A stretch of 22,230 bases of DNA, taken from contig USPK01000029.1 in NCBI GenBank assembly GCA_900556465.1, forward strand, positions 1 to 22,230, in the 5' to 3' direction. Of this stretch, positions 7,484 through 15,095 are shown piece by piece. Position 1 is the stretch's first letter, and each line of letters opens with the position of its first letter. The position numbers were made by a program, and so were the translations under genes. The DNA is from an uncultured Prevotella sp. (GTDB lineage: Bacteria; Bacteroidota; Bacteroidia; Bacteroidales; Bacteroidaceae). The notes beneath the pieces were generated by a model. That model had not been told where the DNA came from, searched no databases, and saw nothing but the letters and a program-made list of their open reading frames with translations.

Positions 7484-8776
7484 ATGAAATCCATCGCAAA
7501 ACGCATAGCAACCGTCCTCGCGACGCTGCTCCCCGCCGCGCTCCCGGCGGCCTTAACGGCCCAGCCCGCCTACACGCTGGACGAGTGTGTCGAACTGGCC
7601 CTGCAGAACAACGTCCGCATGAAAAACGCCGCCAACGAGCTCGCCGACGCCGAGCACCAGCGCCGGGCAGCCTTCACCCACTACTTCCCGTCCGTCAGCG
7701 CCACGGGCATGGGCTTCCTGGCCAGCCGCCCCCTGCTCGAAATGGAGGCCGCGCCCGGAGTGGGCATGGAAATGATGAAAAACGGCCTGGCCGGCGGCGT
7801 AATGGCCTCGATGCCCCTCTTTACCGGAGGGCAAATCGTGAACGGCAACAAGCTGGCCGAGACGAATGTCGAGAAATACCGCCTGCAAGGACGGCAGGCC
7901 GAAAACGAGGTGCGCCTCACTACCGAGCAATACTTCTGGCAAATCGTCCTGTTGAAGGAAAAGCGGAAAACGCTCCAGGCCGTAGCGGCCCAGCTCGCGA
8001 CCATGGCCGCCGACGTGGAAGCCGCCGTCGAAGCCGGCGTCACGGACCGCAACGACCTGCTGCAAGTGCGGCTCCGGCAGAACGACACCCGCAGCGCGGG
8101 CATCAGCGTCGACAATGCCCTCGCGCTGTCGCGGCGCCTGCTGGCCCAATACATCGGCCGCGACACGGCGCAAGTCGACGTGGCCTTCCGCGTCACCGAC
8201 TCCCTCCCCCCGTCGCCCGAAACGCTCTACCGCCAACCGGAAACGGCGCTGCCGCTCACGCCCGAGTACGGCCTGCTGCAGGCCAAGCTCAAGGCCGAGC
8301 GCACCAACCACCGCATCGCCGTCGGCAAGAACCTTCCCACCGTGGCCATAGGCGGGGGCTACCTCTACGACAACCTGCTCAGCCACAACCGCACCTACTG
8401 GGCGGGCTTCGCTACGGTCACCATCCCCCTGAGCGGATGGTGGGAGGGCTCGCACAGCGTCAAGCGCAGCCGCCTGGCCGTGCAGACGGCCGAAAACAAC
8501 CTGCGCGACGGCTGCGAACGGCTGACCATCAACATGCAGAACACGTGGAACAACATGACCGACGCCTACCAGCAAGTGCGCATCGCCATCGAGTCCATCG
8601 GCCAGGCCACGGAAAACCTGCGGCTACAGACCGACCGCTACCACGCCGGCACCACCACCATGAGCGACTGGCTGGAGGCGCAGACCCTCTTCCAGCAGAG
8701 CCGGGACAAGTATGTCGAGGCCTGCGCGCAATACGAGGTGAAGAAACGGGAGTACCTCCAGGCCACGGGGCGCTGA
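7484..8776 (+). CDS. TolC-family outer membrane efflux channel
   Basis: The 430-residue protein has an N-terminal signal peptide (MKSIAKRIATVLATLLPAAL, cleavage probably near residues 25-28) and then the family opening YTLDECVELALQNNVRMKNA. Two outer-membrane efflux protein repeats follow, rich in long helices; the second begins near PEYGLLQAKLKAERTN, and the end has SDWLEAQTLFQQSRDKYVEA. It should form the trimeric outer-membrane exit duct for the preceding adaptor and pump, completing the tripartite system. The 68-bp gap to the pump gene holds no promoter I can identify, so it is probably the third gene of the operon. ATG 7484 is the only start that gives a signal peptide. Confidence 0.93.
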   Translation: MKSIAKRIATVLATLLPAALPAALTAQPAYTLDECVELALQNNVRMKNAANELADAEHQRRAAFTHYFPSVSATGMGFLASRPLLEMEAAPGVGMEMMKNGLAGGVMASMPLFTGGQIVNGNKLAETNVEKYRLQGRQAENEVRLTTEQYFWQIVLLKEKRKTLQAVAAQLATMAADVEAAVEAGVTDRNDLLQVRLRQNDTRSAGISVDNALALSRRLLAQYIGRDTAQVDVAFRVTDSLPPSPETLYRQPETALPLTPEYGLLQAKLKAERTNHRIAVGKNLPTVAIGGGYLYDNLLSHNRTYWAGFATVTIPLSGWWEGSHSVKRSRLAVQTAENNLRDGCERLTINMQNTWNNMTDAYQQVRIAIESIGQATENLRLQTDRYHAGTTTMSDWLEAQTLFQQSRDKYVEACAQYEVKKREYLQATGR

Positions 8777-8833
8777 CGCCCTGCCCGCCCCTGCCGGTCC
8801 CGCCGCGCCGGCCGCCCGGACGGCGGACCGCAG

Positions 8834-8900
8834 TGAGCCGCACGGCAAAACTTTTTGAGCCGCGCGGCAAAATAGTCCTGCCCTTTCTTCGTTATCTTTA
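8834..8900 (+). promoter_or_regulatory. Tandem operator and promoter of the third AraC gene
   Basis: TGAGCCGCACGGCAAAA at 8834-8850 is repeated as TGAGCCGCGCGGCAAAA at 8856-8872 (16/17 identical, 22-bp period). A -7-like TATCTTTA lies at 8893-8900, 20 bp after the second copy. The same pair with the same spacing precedes the SDR gene at 9880-9946. Two direct half-sites two helical turns apart, the nearer one in the -33 region, is typical of an AraC-type activator site. Confidence 0.7.
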
Positions 8901-8922
8901 TAGCCGCTAAGCCAATATCTGT

Positions 8923-9753
8923 ATGGAAGAACTGAAAGTCCTTGACTACTCGAACGTGTTCATCGCCAGCTATTTCACGGACAACCGGGAATGTACGCAC
9001 GCCAACCGGGAACACACGCTGATTTACCTTTGCTCGGGCGAGCTGGAAATCACGGAAGAGGGGGAGCGGCACGTCCTCCGCGCCGGGGAATGTGCCTTCA
9101 TGCGCCGCGACCACCGGATGACGTTGCAGAAGCGCATCCGCAACGGCGTGCCCTACCGCTCCGTCGTGCTCAAGTTCTCGCGCAGGTTTCTGCGCGAGTT
9201 CTACCAGAACCTGGCCCGGAAAGGGGAGCTGCCGGAACGGGCGGAGCGCGACCGGCGGAGCTTCCTGCGCCTGCCGGCCGACCGCCCCGACGTCAAGAGC
9301 CTGTTCGAGTCGGTCCTGCCGTTTTTCGACTCGGGCGTCCGCCCCTCCGAGGAGCTGCTCAGGCTGAAGATGATTGAGGGGATGTATATCCTGCTCCACA
9401 CCGACCTCAGTCTGTATGCCTCGCTCTTCGACTTCACCGCGCCGTGGAAAGTAGACCTGCTGGAATACATGAACGAGAACTACAGGTACGACCTGTCCCT
9501 GGAAGAGCTGGCCGCCTACACGGGCCGCAGCCTCGCGGCCTTCAAGCGCGACTTCAGGAAGGTCAGCGACCTCCCGCCGCAGAAGTGGATTGTCAACCGC
9601 CGCCTGGAGGCCGCCCACGAGTTGCTCGCGTCCGGCCGGTACGACAAGGTGACAGACGTCTGCTTTCAGGTCGGATTCAAGAACCTGTCCCACTTTTCCA
9701 GGATTTACAAGAAGCGTTACGGCTGTCCGCCGACAGCGGGGAGCACAGTCTGA
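8923..9753 (+). CDS. AraC family regulator, probably autoregulated
   Basis: The 276-residue protein has a cupin-like N-terminal half (HTLIYLCSGELEI at about 31-43, then VLRAGECAFMRRDH) and a C-terminal double helix-turn-helix (about 178-270). The first motif is LEELAAYTGRSLAAFKRDF and the second has DVCFQVGFKNLSHFSRIYKKRYGCPP. It lies between the efflux operon and the SDR/aldo-keto reductase pair, all in one direction. An identical kind of tandem 22-bp-period site precedes both this gene and the SDR gene, so I infer that it controls itself and the two oxidoreductases rather than the pump. The inducer is unknown. ATG 8923 follows the -7 box by 22 bp, a normal leader for this phylum. Confidence 0.9.
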   Translation: MEELKVLDYSNVFIASYFTDNRECTHANREHTLIYLCSGELEITEEGERHVLRAGECAFMRRDHRMTLQKRIRNGVPYRSVVLKFSRRFLREFYQNLARKGELPERAERDRRSFLRLPADRPDVKSLFESVLPFFDSGVRPSEELLRLKMIEGMYILLHTDLSLYASLFDFTAPWKVDLLEYMNENYRYDLSLEELAAYTGRSLAAFKRDFRKVSDLPPQKWIVNRRLEAAHELLASGRYDKVTDVCFQVGFKNLSHFSRIYKKRYGCPPTAGSTV

Positions 9754-9755
9754 GG

Positions 9756-9814
9756 GGCGACGGGGCCGCGTGCCGCCACGCCGGCGACTGGCCGCGCCGC
9801 CCCGCCCCGTCGCC
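9756..9814 (+). terminator. GC-rich hairpin after the AraC gene
   Basis: GGCGACGGGG (9756-9765) pairs perfectly with CCCCGTCGCC (9805-9814), just after the stop codon at 9753. No T run follows, so it may be a weak or factor-dependent end, or only an RNA-stabilising hairpin. Confidence 0.35.
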
Positions 9815-9879
9815 AAGGGTCCGCCCGGTTTTTCGCCCTACACAGGGACGGGAAGCCGGGCGGGTCGCGACATACGGAT

Positions 9880-9946
9880 TGAGCCGCCGGGCAAAATTCT
9901 TTGAGCCGGTGGGCAAAGCCGTTTTCCGCCGAGCCGCCTACCTTTG
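9880..9946 (+). promoter_or_regulatory. Tandem operator and promoter of the SDR-AKR pair
   Basis: TGAGCCGCCGGGCAAAA at 9880-9896 and TGAGCCGGTGGGCAAAG at 9902-9918 repeat with a 22-bp period. TACCTTTG at 9939-9946 matches the -7 consensus and begins 20 bp after the second copy, the same geometry as at 8834-8900. No -33 TTTG is seen, which fits a promoter that needs an activator. Confidence 0.72.
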
Positions 9947-9966
9947 CAGCAGAACACTAATCATTC

Positions 9967-10734
9967 ATGAATATGGAAACGACTTCATCTGCAAGCGGCA
10001 AGGTGGCCCTCGTCACCGGCGCCGCGATGGGCATCGGCCTGGCCTGCGCCGAAGCCTTTGCCCGGGCAGGCTACACCACCGTGCTGGCCGACATCCAGGA
10101 GCCCGCGGCGCAGGCCGCACGCCTGCAGTCGGAGGGCCTCTGGGCAGTAGCCTACCGCTGCGACGTGTCCGACACGCAGGCCGTAAGGGAAATGATAGAG
10201 TGGGTGGTCGCCACCTACGGACGGCTGGACGCCGCCCACAACAATGCCGGCATACAGACACCGCAGCGCCCGATGGCGGAAATCACCGACGAAGAGTTCG
10301 ACCGCACGGTGGCCGTAGACCTGAAAGGCGTGTGGAACTGCATGCGCTACGAAATCCTGCAAATGCTGAAGCAGGGCGGCGGCGCCATCGTGAACACCTC
10401 CTCGCAGGGCGGCGTGACGGGTTTCCCCGGACAGGCGGCCTACATCGCCTGCAAGCATGCCGTCATCGGCCTCACCCGCACCGCCGCCATTGACTACGCG
10501 GCAAAGGGCATCCGCATCAACGCCGTATGCCCCGGCGCCATCCGCACACCGATGGCCGAGGAACTGATACGGCGCAATCCGGCCTTGGAAAAGGAACTGA
10601 TCCGCGACATCCCGGCCGGCCGGCTCGGGACGCCGGCTGAGATAGCCGACGCCGTGCTGTGGCTGTGCAGCCCGCAGGCCAGTTTCGTAGACGGCCACGC
10701 CCTGCTGGTGGACGGCGCGTTCTCCATTCATTAA
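9967..10734 (+). CDS. Short-chain dehydrogenase/reductase (SDR)
   Basis: The 255-residue protein is a classical SDR. It has the NAD(P)-binding glycine motif TGAAMGIG at residues 17-24, NNAG at 92-95, the catalytic serine around 145-146 (NTSS), Y159 and K163 in YIACK, and the CPGAIRTPM motif after the active site. D42 at the end of the second strand (VLADIQE) favours NAD over NADP. It should oxidise or reduce an alcohol/ketone in the cytoplasm; the substrate is not evident. The start is ATG 9967, with ATG 9973 as an alternative. The aldo/keto reductase begins 20 bp after its stop, so the two are probably co-transcribed from the operator-bearing promoter just upstream. Confidence 0.92.
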   Translation: MNMETTSSASGKVALVTGAAMGIGLACAEAFARAGYTTVLADIQEPAAQAARLQSEGLWAVAYRCDVSDTQAVREMIEWVVATYGRLDAAHNNAGIQTPQRPMAEITDEEFDRTVAVDLKGVWNCMRYEILQMLKQGGGAIVNTSSQGGVTGFPGQAAYIACKHAVIGLTRTAAIDYAAKGIRINAVCPGAIRTPMAEELIRRNPALEKELIRDIPAGRLGTPAEIADAVLWLCSPQASFVDGHALLVDGAFSIH

Positions 10735-10754
10735 CCTGAAATCAAGCAACTGCC

Positions 10755-11930
10755 ATGAAAGCATCAGACCGGAAAGAAAATATCAGTCGCCGCGGTTTCC
10801 TGAAGACGGCAGCCGCCGCCGGTGCGGCGCTGGCCCTGTCCCCGGCATTCGACGCGGCGCAGGCGGCAGCCCGTGCCGCGTCCACACCCCATCCGGCAAG
10901 CGGCGGCAGGGCCCGGGCCGTCACCGTCACGGCGCGCCGCACCCTGGGTACGGGACAGGCCGCCTTCGAGGTTTCGGCGTTGGGCTTCGGCGTCATGGGA
11001 ATGACCTACAACCGGAGCTGGCACCCCGACAAGGCGCAGTGCATCCGCCTGTTGCACGAGGCCGTGGACCGGGGCGTGACGCTGCTCGACACCGCCATCA
11101 TCTACGGCCCGCTGAACAACGAACAACTGGCCGGCGAAGCCCTCGGCGAACTTCGCGGCCGGGTGAACGTCACCACCAAGTTCGGGCATGAAGTCATCGA
11201 CGGCAAGGCCACCGGCCGGCAGGACAGCCGCCCGGCCACCATCCGCCGTTACTGCGAGGAGTCGCTCCGGCGTCTGCGCACCGACTGCATCCCCCTGTTC
11301 TACCAGCACCGCTTCGACCCGAACACGCCGGTAGAGGACGTGGCAGGGACCCTCAGCGACCTCATCCGGGAAGGCAAGGTGCTCCACTGGGGCATGTGCG
11401 AGGTCAGCGCCGCCACCATCCGCAAGGCCCACGCCATCTGCCCGCTGACCGCCATCCAGAGCGAGTATCACCTGATGCACCGCGACGTGGAGACCAACGG
11501 CGTGCTCGACGCCTGCCGCGAACTGGGCATCGGCTTCGTGCCTTACAGCCCGATGAACCGCGGATTTCTGGGCGGCGACCTGAACGAATACACCCGCTTC
11601 GACCCGAACAACGACAACCGCCCCACGTTGCCCCGCTTCACGCCGGAGGCGCTGCGGGCCAACTACCGCATCGTCAACGTGCTGCAACGCTTCGGCCGCG
11701 AGCGCGGCATGACGGCCGCCCAGCTCGCCCTCGGCTGGCTCCTGCAACGGGCTCCGTGGATAGTCCCCATACCCGGCACGACGAAGCTGTCCCATCTCGA
11801 AGAAAACCTCCGCACGCTGGACTTCACGCTGAGTGCCGAGGAGTGGAAACAGCTGGAGGACGAAGTCGCCGCCATCCCGATAACCGGCGACCGCTACAAC
11901 GCGGAGCAGCAGAAACAGGTCGGGTTCTGA
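10755..11930 (+). CDS. Tat-exported aldo/keto reductase
   Basis: The 391-residue protein starts with a twin-arginine signal: SRRGFLK at residues 11-17, a hydrophobic alanine-rich stretch and a likely cleavage site near AQAA (about 35-38). The (beta/alpha)8 domain carries the family tetrad D112 and Y117 (LLDTAIIYGPLNNE), K142 (TTKFGHE) and H185 (YQHRFD). IVPIPGTTKLSHLEENL near the end is the cofactor-binding signature. Aldo/keto reductases normally use NADPH, so a Tat signal implies folding with cofactor in the cytoplasm before export. It follows the SDR gene by 20 bp and is closed by a strong terminator. The pair may act in sequence on one substrate, but that is inference. Confidence 0.92.
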   Translation: MKASDRKENISRRGFLKTAAAAGAALALSPAFDAAQAAARAASTPHPASGGRARAVTVTARRTLGTGQAAFEVSALGFGVMGMTYNRSWHPDKAQCIRLLHEAVDRGVTLLDTAIIYGPLNNEQLAGEALGELRGRVNVTTKFGHEVIDGKATGRQDSRPATIRRYCEESLRRLRTDCIPLFYQHRFDPNTPVEDVAGTLSDLIREGKVLHWGMCEVSAATIRKAHAICPLTAIQSEYHLMHRDVETNGVLDACRELGIGFVPYSPMNRGFLGGDLNEYTRFDPNNDNRPTLPRFTPEALRANYRIVNVLQRFGRERGMTAAQLALGWLLQRAPWIVPIPGTTKLSHLEENLRTLDFTLSAEEWKQLEDEVAAIPITGDRYNAEQQKQVGF

Positions 11931-11944
11931 CACAAAATTTTCAC

Positions 11945-11980
11945 AAGGAACGGGGAACGCCTTCTCTCCGTTCCTTTTTT
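11945..11980 (+). terminator. Rho-independent terminator of the SDR-AKR operon
   Basis: AAGGAACGG (11945-11953) pairs perfectly with CCGTTCCTT (11968-11976), with a 14-nt loop and T residues to 11980. It starts 15 bp after the aldo/keto reductase stop. Confidence 0.85.
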
Positions 11981-12034
11981 CGACCACTTCCCCCACAGTC
12001 CCCGCCGCCCGCCGCCGCCCTCACCGACCGCACG

Positions 12035-12625
12035 GTGGAGAAGACCATACGCGGGCTGGAAACCATCAAGAGCCAGGGGCAGAACCTCATCTACTTCACA
12101 ACGTCCTACCGGCAAATCTCCGGACTGAAGCAGCCGGAATTCAAGGATTTCCCGCTGGCCCGACTCATAGAAAACGTCCGGACACTCTACCAGGAAGACC
12201 TGCAACGGCAGCACATCGACTTCCGCGCCGACCTGTTCCAGCCCGAAATACAAATCCGGGCGGACGAAAAAATGTTGTCGCAGGTGCTCATCAATCTGCT
12301 GAAAAACGCCATGCAGGCCGTGGCGGAACGGCCGGAGAAAAAAATCCGCCTGAAAGCATATCGGCAGGGAACGAGGCTGTTCGTCGTAATAACGGACAAC
12401 GGTCCCGGCATTCCGTCCCACTCCCTGGAGGACATCTTCATCCCCTTCTTCACGACGAAACCGAACGGCACGGGCATCGGCCTCAGCCTCTCGCAGCAAA
12501 TCGTCCGCCTGCACGGCGGGGAACTGTCCGTCAGCTCCCAACCTTTCCATGAAACCTCGTTCACCGTTTCCCTGCCCTTAGGACACAGTCCCGGCCCCTT
12601 TCGCCCCGCCGGCGCAACGGCCTGA
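12035..12625 (+). pseudogene. C-terminal remnant of a sensor histidine kinase
   Basis: About 200 codons encode the ATP-binding half of a histidine kinase. The N box is LINLLKNAMQAV, the G1 box DNGPGIP, the F box FIPFFTTK and the G2 box GTGIGLSLSQQI. Upstream sequence resembles the end of the dimerisation domain (QGQNLIYFTTSYR), but the phospho-accepting histidine, any sensor domain and any membrane segments are missing. The region begins immediately after the terminator of the preceding operon. There is no in-frame ATG before codon 12272, only a GTG at 12035. I read it as a 5'-deleted gene rather than a working kinase. A small stand-alone ATPase started from GTG cannot be excluded. Confidence 0.75.
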
Positions 12626-12665
12626 GAGCCGGCCGCAAACGGCAGCCGCCCGGACCGCTCCGCCC

Positions 12666-13553
12666 CTACAGGTCGAGATACCTCGCGTACAAGTAATCGA
12701 CCCACGTCCTTTGCCGGTCGGAAGTGAAGTAGCGGCGGAGCATTTCAAAGAAGTCTTCATACGTCAGGCCGACAAAACTGCGCTGCCCCGCCGGGCTCAG
12801 CAGCAACCGGTACTCCGGTAGGGCGTGGCGGTGAAAATGAACGTTCCCGCGGGGATAGAGGTGGAGGTAATGAAACTGCCGTATGTCGCCGCGGCGGACC
12901 ATGGCATAACCCAACAAATGGTTTCGCCACATCTGCCTCAGGTGGTGGGCGCGGAGAAACGTGGTCACGTCCAGGTCCGGAAGGAAATAGCCCGACTGGC
13001 GCGTCATCCGGGCGTACGGCCCCGCGGCATCGCTGATGTCCCGCGCCTCCTTCGCCCCGAGGGGGTAGCTGTTTTCCGTGTATTTCACCTCAATGCCGAC
13101 AGCCCCCTTCCGGCCGGCCCCGTCCGTATATTCTATATAGGCGTCGAACGAAGTCCGGTCGTTCAGATACAGGGACCGGTCCGCATATCCGGCAAACTCT
13201 ATGTCGATGCGCGTGACGGCCGAGATGCCGGCTCCCGTGATTTCGTTGAACAGCCGTCCGGCATTTTCCAGGTCCTCCTCCATGGGGACAAACAGATTGT
13301 AGGGAATGTGCTCGCTGCGCAGCAGGTTTGAAAACACGGCCGAGGTGCCGAACTGCCCCACCTTCCGCAGAATCCTGTCCCGGTAAGCCTCGCAGAAAAT
13401 CAGTCCCCGCCGGGCCGATTCCGGGCTCAGCAGGACCTGGGGCCACTTTTCTTCGTAAAAGTCATGAAGCACGCGCTCGCGGAAGGCAAACTGGTGCGCC
13501 CTCGCCCTGGCCTTGAAATCATCGTCGTAACGGCAAGTCTTGTCTTTTTCCAT
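12666..13553 (-). CDS. PD-(D/E)XK nuclease-like protein (PGN_0703 type)
   Basis: The 295-residue protein carries a plausible PD-(D/E)XK nuclease core: D137 in TSFDAYIEY, then E155 and K157 in GIEVKYTE about 18 residues later, with hydrophobic strands around them. The flanking sequence (FYEEKWP near 32-38, GQFGTSAVFSNLLRSEHIPYN near 67-86) resembles the putative restriction endonuclease group known from Porphyromonas gingivalis PGN_0703, from memory. No methyltransferase is adjacent. The frame is open to 13601, but ATG 13553 is the better start; on the minus strand a near-consensus TAAATTTA lies at 13609-13616. Its position among gene remnants suggests an accessory, possibly defence, gene. The target is unknown. 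Confidence 0.65.
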   Translation of the reverse strand: MEKDKTCRYDDDFKARARAHQFAFRERVLHDFYEEKWPQVLLSPESARRGLIFCEAYRDRILRKVGQFGTSAVFSNLLRSEHIPYNLFVPMEEDLENAGRLFNEITGAGISAVTRIDIEFAGYADRSLYLNDRTSFDAYIEYTDGAGRKGAVGIEVKYTENSYPLGAKEARDISDAAGPYARMTRQSGYFLPDLDVTTFLRAHHLRQMWRNHLLGYAMVRRGDIRQFHYLHLYPRGNVHFHRHALPEYRLLLSPAGQRSFVGLTYEDFFEMLRRYFTSDRQRTWVDYLYARYLDL

Positions 13554-13630
13554 TTTTCCTGCATCTGAACAAGGGGCGCTCCACCGTCCGCCCCGCCACA
13601 TAGCGCGATAAATTTACGAAAATCTCCCCA

Positions 13631-13656
13631 CCCCGCCCTGCGCGGGGCAGTTTTTT
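13631..13656 (+). terminator. Terminator-like hairpin with T run
   Basis: CCCCGC (13631-13636) pairs with GCGGGG (13642-13647), and TTTTTT follows at 13651-13656. No intact plus-strand gene ends nearby, so it may be the leftover end of a deleted gene. Confidence 0.45.
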
Positions 13657-13771
13657 CACGCCGGCCGGTGCGGCGGGCAGCAACGGGCGGCCGGGCGACA
13701 GGCCATAAGAACAGGGACGGAGAAAGAGCGGAACCGACGCGACGGAACAGCGCCTCGGCGCGTCAGGACAT

Positions 13772-13796
13772 AAAAAAAGGGATACCGCTGTATCCC
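13772..13796 (-). terminator. Minus-strand intrinsic terminator
   Basis: GGGATAC (13779-13785) pairs with GTATCCC (13790-13796) with a 4-nt loop. On the minus strand a run of seven T follows (A run at 13772-13778). It sits just before a small plus-strand open frame, and no intact minus-strand gene ends here. Confidence 0.6.
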
Positions 13797-13823
13797 AACC
13801 TTGTTAACCTTAAATCTAATACT

Positions 13824-14054
13824 ATGAAAAACACAGTGCAAAAGTACGGAGAAATATTTCTCTGGCAAGAGATAGCCCCCATTATTTTCTCCGCAATAGC
13901 TTTTTTTATATTTCTACCATACATTTTGTTATGCAAATATTTCAAATATCCCTGCATATATTTCTTTTTTCGCCGCACAATATGCACGAACCCGAGCCCC
14001 ACGGGCCGCAGTGCCAGACAAGACTCCGCACGGCAACCCGCTACCCGGGACTGA
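13824..14054 (+). CDS. Possible small membrane protein, unknown
   Basis: The 76-codon frame starts at an ATG in the context CTATGAAAAACAC, which is repeated 282 bp downstream. The first 50 residues contain a strongly hydrophobic segment (IIFSAIAFFIFLPYILL, about residues 19-35) followed by aromatic residues. The last 25 are polar and are probably not part of a folded domain. The DNA under the hydrophobic part is AT-rich inside a GC-rich setting. I do not recognise the protein. It could be a small membrane peptide, a toxin-like peptide or a leader, or the stretch could be a non-coding RNA element. Confidence 0.3.
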   Translation: MKNTVQKYGEIFLWQEIAPIIFSAIAFFIFLPYILLCKYFKYPCIYFFFRRTICTNPSPTGRSARQDSARQPATRD

Positions 14055-14230
14055 AATGTCCAAATAGAAACGCAACGTTTTCAAGTTAGGGCTAAGCTCT
14101 AAACTATGAAAAACACTGCGGGGATGCCAAACGGCGGGGGCGCATAGCCCCCAAGAGAGTCCGACAGCAATACAAAAAAAGAGAGAACCGATAGCGGTTC
14201 TCCCTCCGATTAATTAATTTTGTATTGCCT
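14055..14230. other. Non-coding stretch with hairpins at the IS30 edge
   Basis: I see no gene here. CTATGAAAAACAC at 14104-14116 repeats the sequence at 13822-13834, but the frame it opens closes after 13 codons. GGGGGC (14136-14141) pairs with GCCCCC (14147-14152). An outer inverted repeat GCAATACAAAA (14167-14177) and TTTTGTATTGC (14218-14228) encloses the terminator hairpin at 14183-14202. The outer repeat ends 2 bp before the transposase start. Confidence 0.4.
14176..14202 (-). terminator. Minus-strand intrinsic terminator by the transposase start
   Basis: GAGAACCG (14183-14190) pairs with CGGTTCTC (14195-14202), loop ATAG. On the minus strand TCTTTTTTT follows. Terminators facing outward at insertion-sequence edges limit read-through, so this may belong to the IS30 element. 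Confidence 0.55.
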
Positions 14231-14901
14231 ATGTCAAATCAACTAATCGAACCGCAAAGGTACGAAATCTATCTTGGCCTGAAAAGGAAAAAATCTATCT
14301 TGGCCTGAAAAGGAAATGGAGCCAAAGTCGCATCGCACGTGAGATTGGCGTGTCGAAATCGACCGTATGCCGTGAAATACGACGTAATTCGAAGGCGGAT
14401 GGTGAATACGTGTGGAAACAAGCCCAGGCGAAAGCCATCTCCCGCAAACATGGGTTGAGTGGAAACCACCGCAAGGGTGCGGAACTCTGGTGGCGCATAG
14501 AGCGGATGATTGAAGAGGAGGAATGGTCGCCCGGCCAGATTGCAGGGGTGTTGCGCAAGGAAGGCGTGAATATCTGCAAACAGACGATTTACAACCATAT
14601 CCACGCTGACCCGGCGGGCAGATTGGTGGAATTCCTGCCACACAGGCTCAAATATGTGCGACGACAGAAGCGGCTGCGGCCGACCCGGGCAACGAACATA
14701 GCAGGACGCACCAGCATACACGAGCGTCCCCCACAGGCTGACGGAAAGCGGTTCGGCGATTGGGAGATGGATACCATCGTCGACCCCTACGGGCATGCCA
14801 TCCTCACCCTGACAGAAAGGTCCACGAACTTCGTGCTCATCGAAAAACTGCCGCAGGGACGCAAGCCCATGCCAACGGCCAAGGCCGTCATCAGGGATTG
14901 A
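14231..14901 (+). pseudogene. IS30-family transposase, frameshifted and truncated
   Basis: The start MSNQLIEPQRYEIYLGLKRK (from 14231) is followed at once by a stop, caused by a perfect 26-bp tandem duplication (14265-14290 and 14291-14316). Removing one copy joins it in frame to WSQSRIAREIGVSKSTVCRE, the helix-turn-helix of IS30 transposases. The frame then runs through the central region (WSPGQIAGVL, QTIYNHIHAD) into the beginning of the DDE catalytic domain (FGDWEMDTIV). The gene breaks off after AVIRD at 14901, so the rest of the catalytic domain is missing. It is therefore doubly inactive. It abuts a receptor gene fragment directly, which marks a deletion or recombination scar. Confidence 0.88.
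14265..14316 (+). repeat. 26-bp perfect tandem duplication
   Basis: The unit beginning AAATCTATCTTGGCCTG occurs at 14265-14290 and again at 14291-14316 without a mismatch. Because 26 is not a multiple of three, it frameshifts the IS30 transposase at codon 21. Confidence 0.95.
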
Positions 14902-15029
14902 GCACCGTGTATCGCCAACTCAACGCACAGGGCGTCACCGAGACCTGGGTCAACTCCCTGCCTTCGTACGTCATGCTCCGCGTCTCCTATAAGATGAGCA
15001 AGCAGCCAAAGAAGAAATCATCCCAGTAA
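14898..15029 (+). pseudogene. C-terminal fragment of an outer-membrane beta-barrel receptor
   Basis: The last 43 codons of a gene remain, ending at TAA 15029. The sequence QGVTETWVNSLPSYVMLRVSYKMSKQ, split here as QGVTETWVNSLP and SYVMLRVSYKMSKQ, with a lysine-rich end, resembles the final beta-strands of TonB-receptor-like outer-membrane beta-barrel proteins of Bacteroidetes. All upstream parts (plug and most of the barrel) are missing. The fragment begins within a base or two of where IS30 similarity stops. It cannot be functional by itself. Confidence 0.65.
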
Positions 15030-15095
15030 AGCGCCCTTCCTTGACAGCGGCCTCCCGCTCCTCCGCCGCCGGAACTGTTTGCTCCGTCCCATTGG

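Noticed and set aside
9756..9840. A possible small gene between the third AraC gene and the SDR gene
   Set aside because: No frame with a plausible start or composition; the stretch is a GC-rich hairpin followed by the tandem operator.
14167..14228. GCAATACAAAA / TTTTGTATTGC as the terminal inverted repeats of the IS30 element
   Set aside because: Both copies lie on the same side of the transposase and enclose a terminator hairpin, so they are an outer stem or part of the left end, not the two ends of the element.
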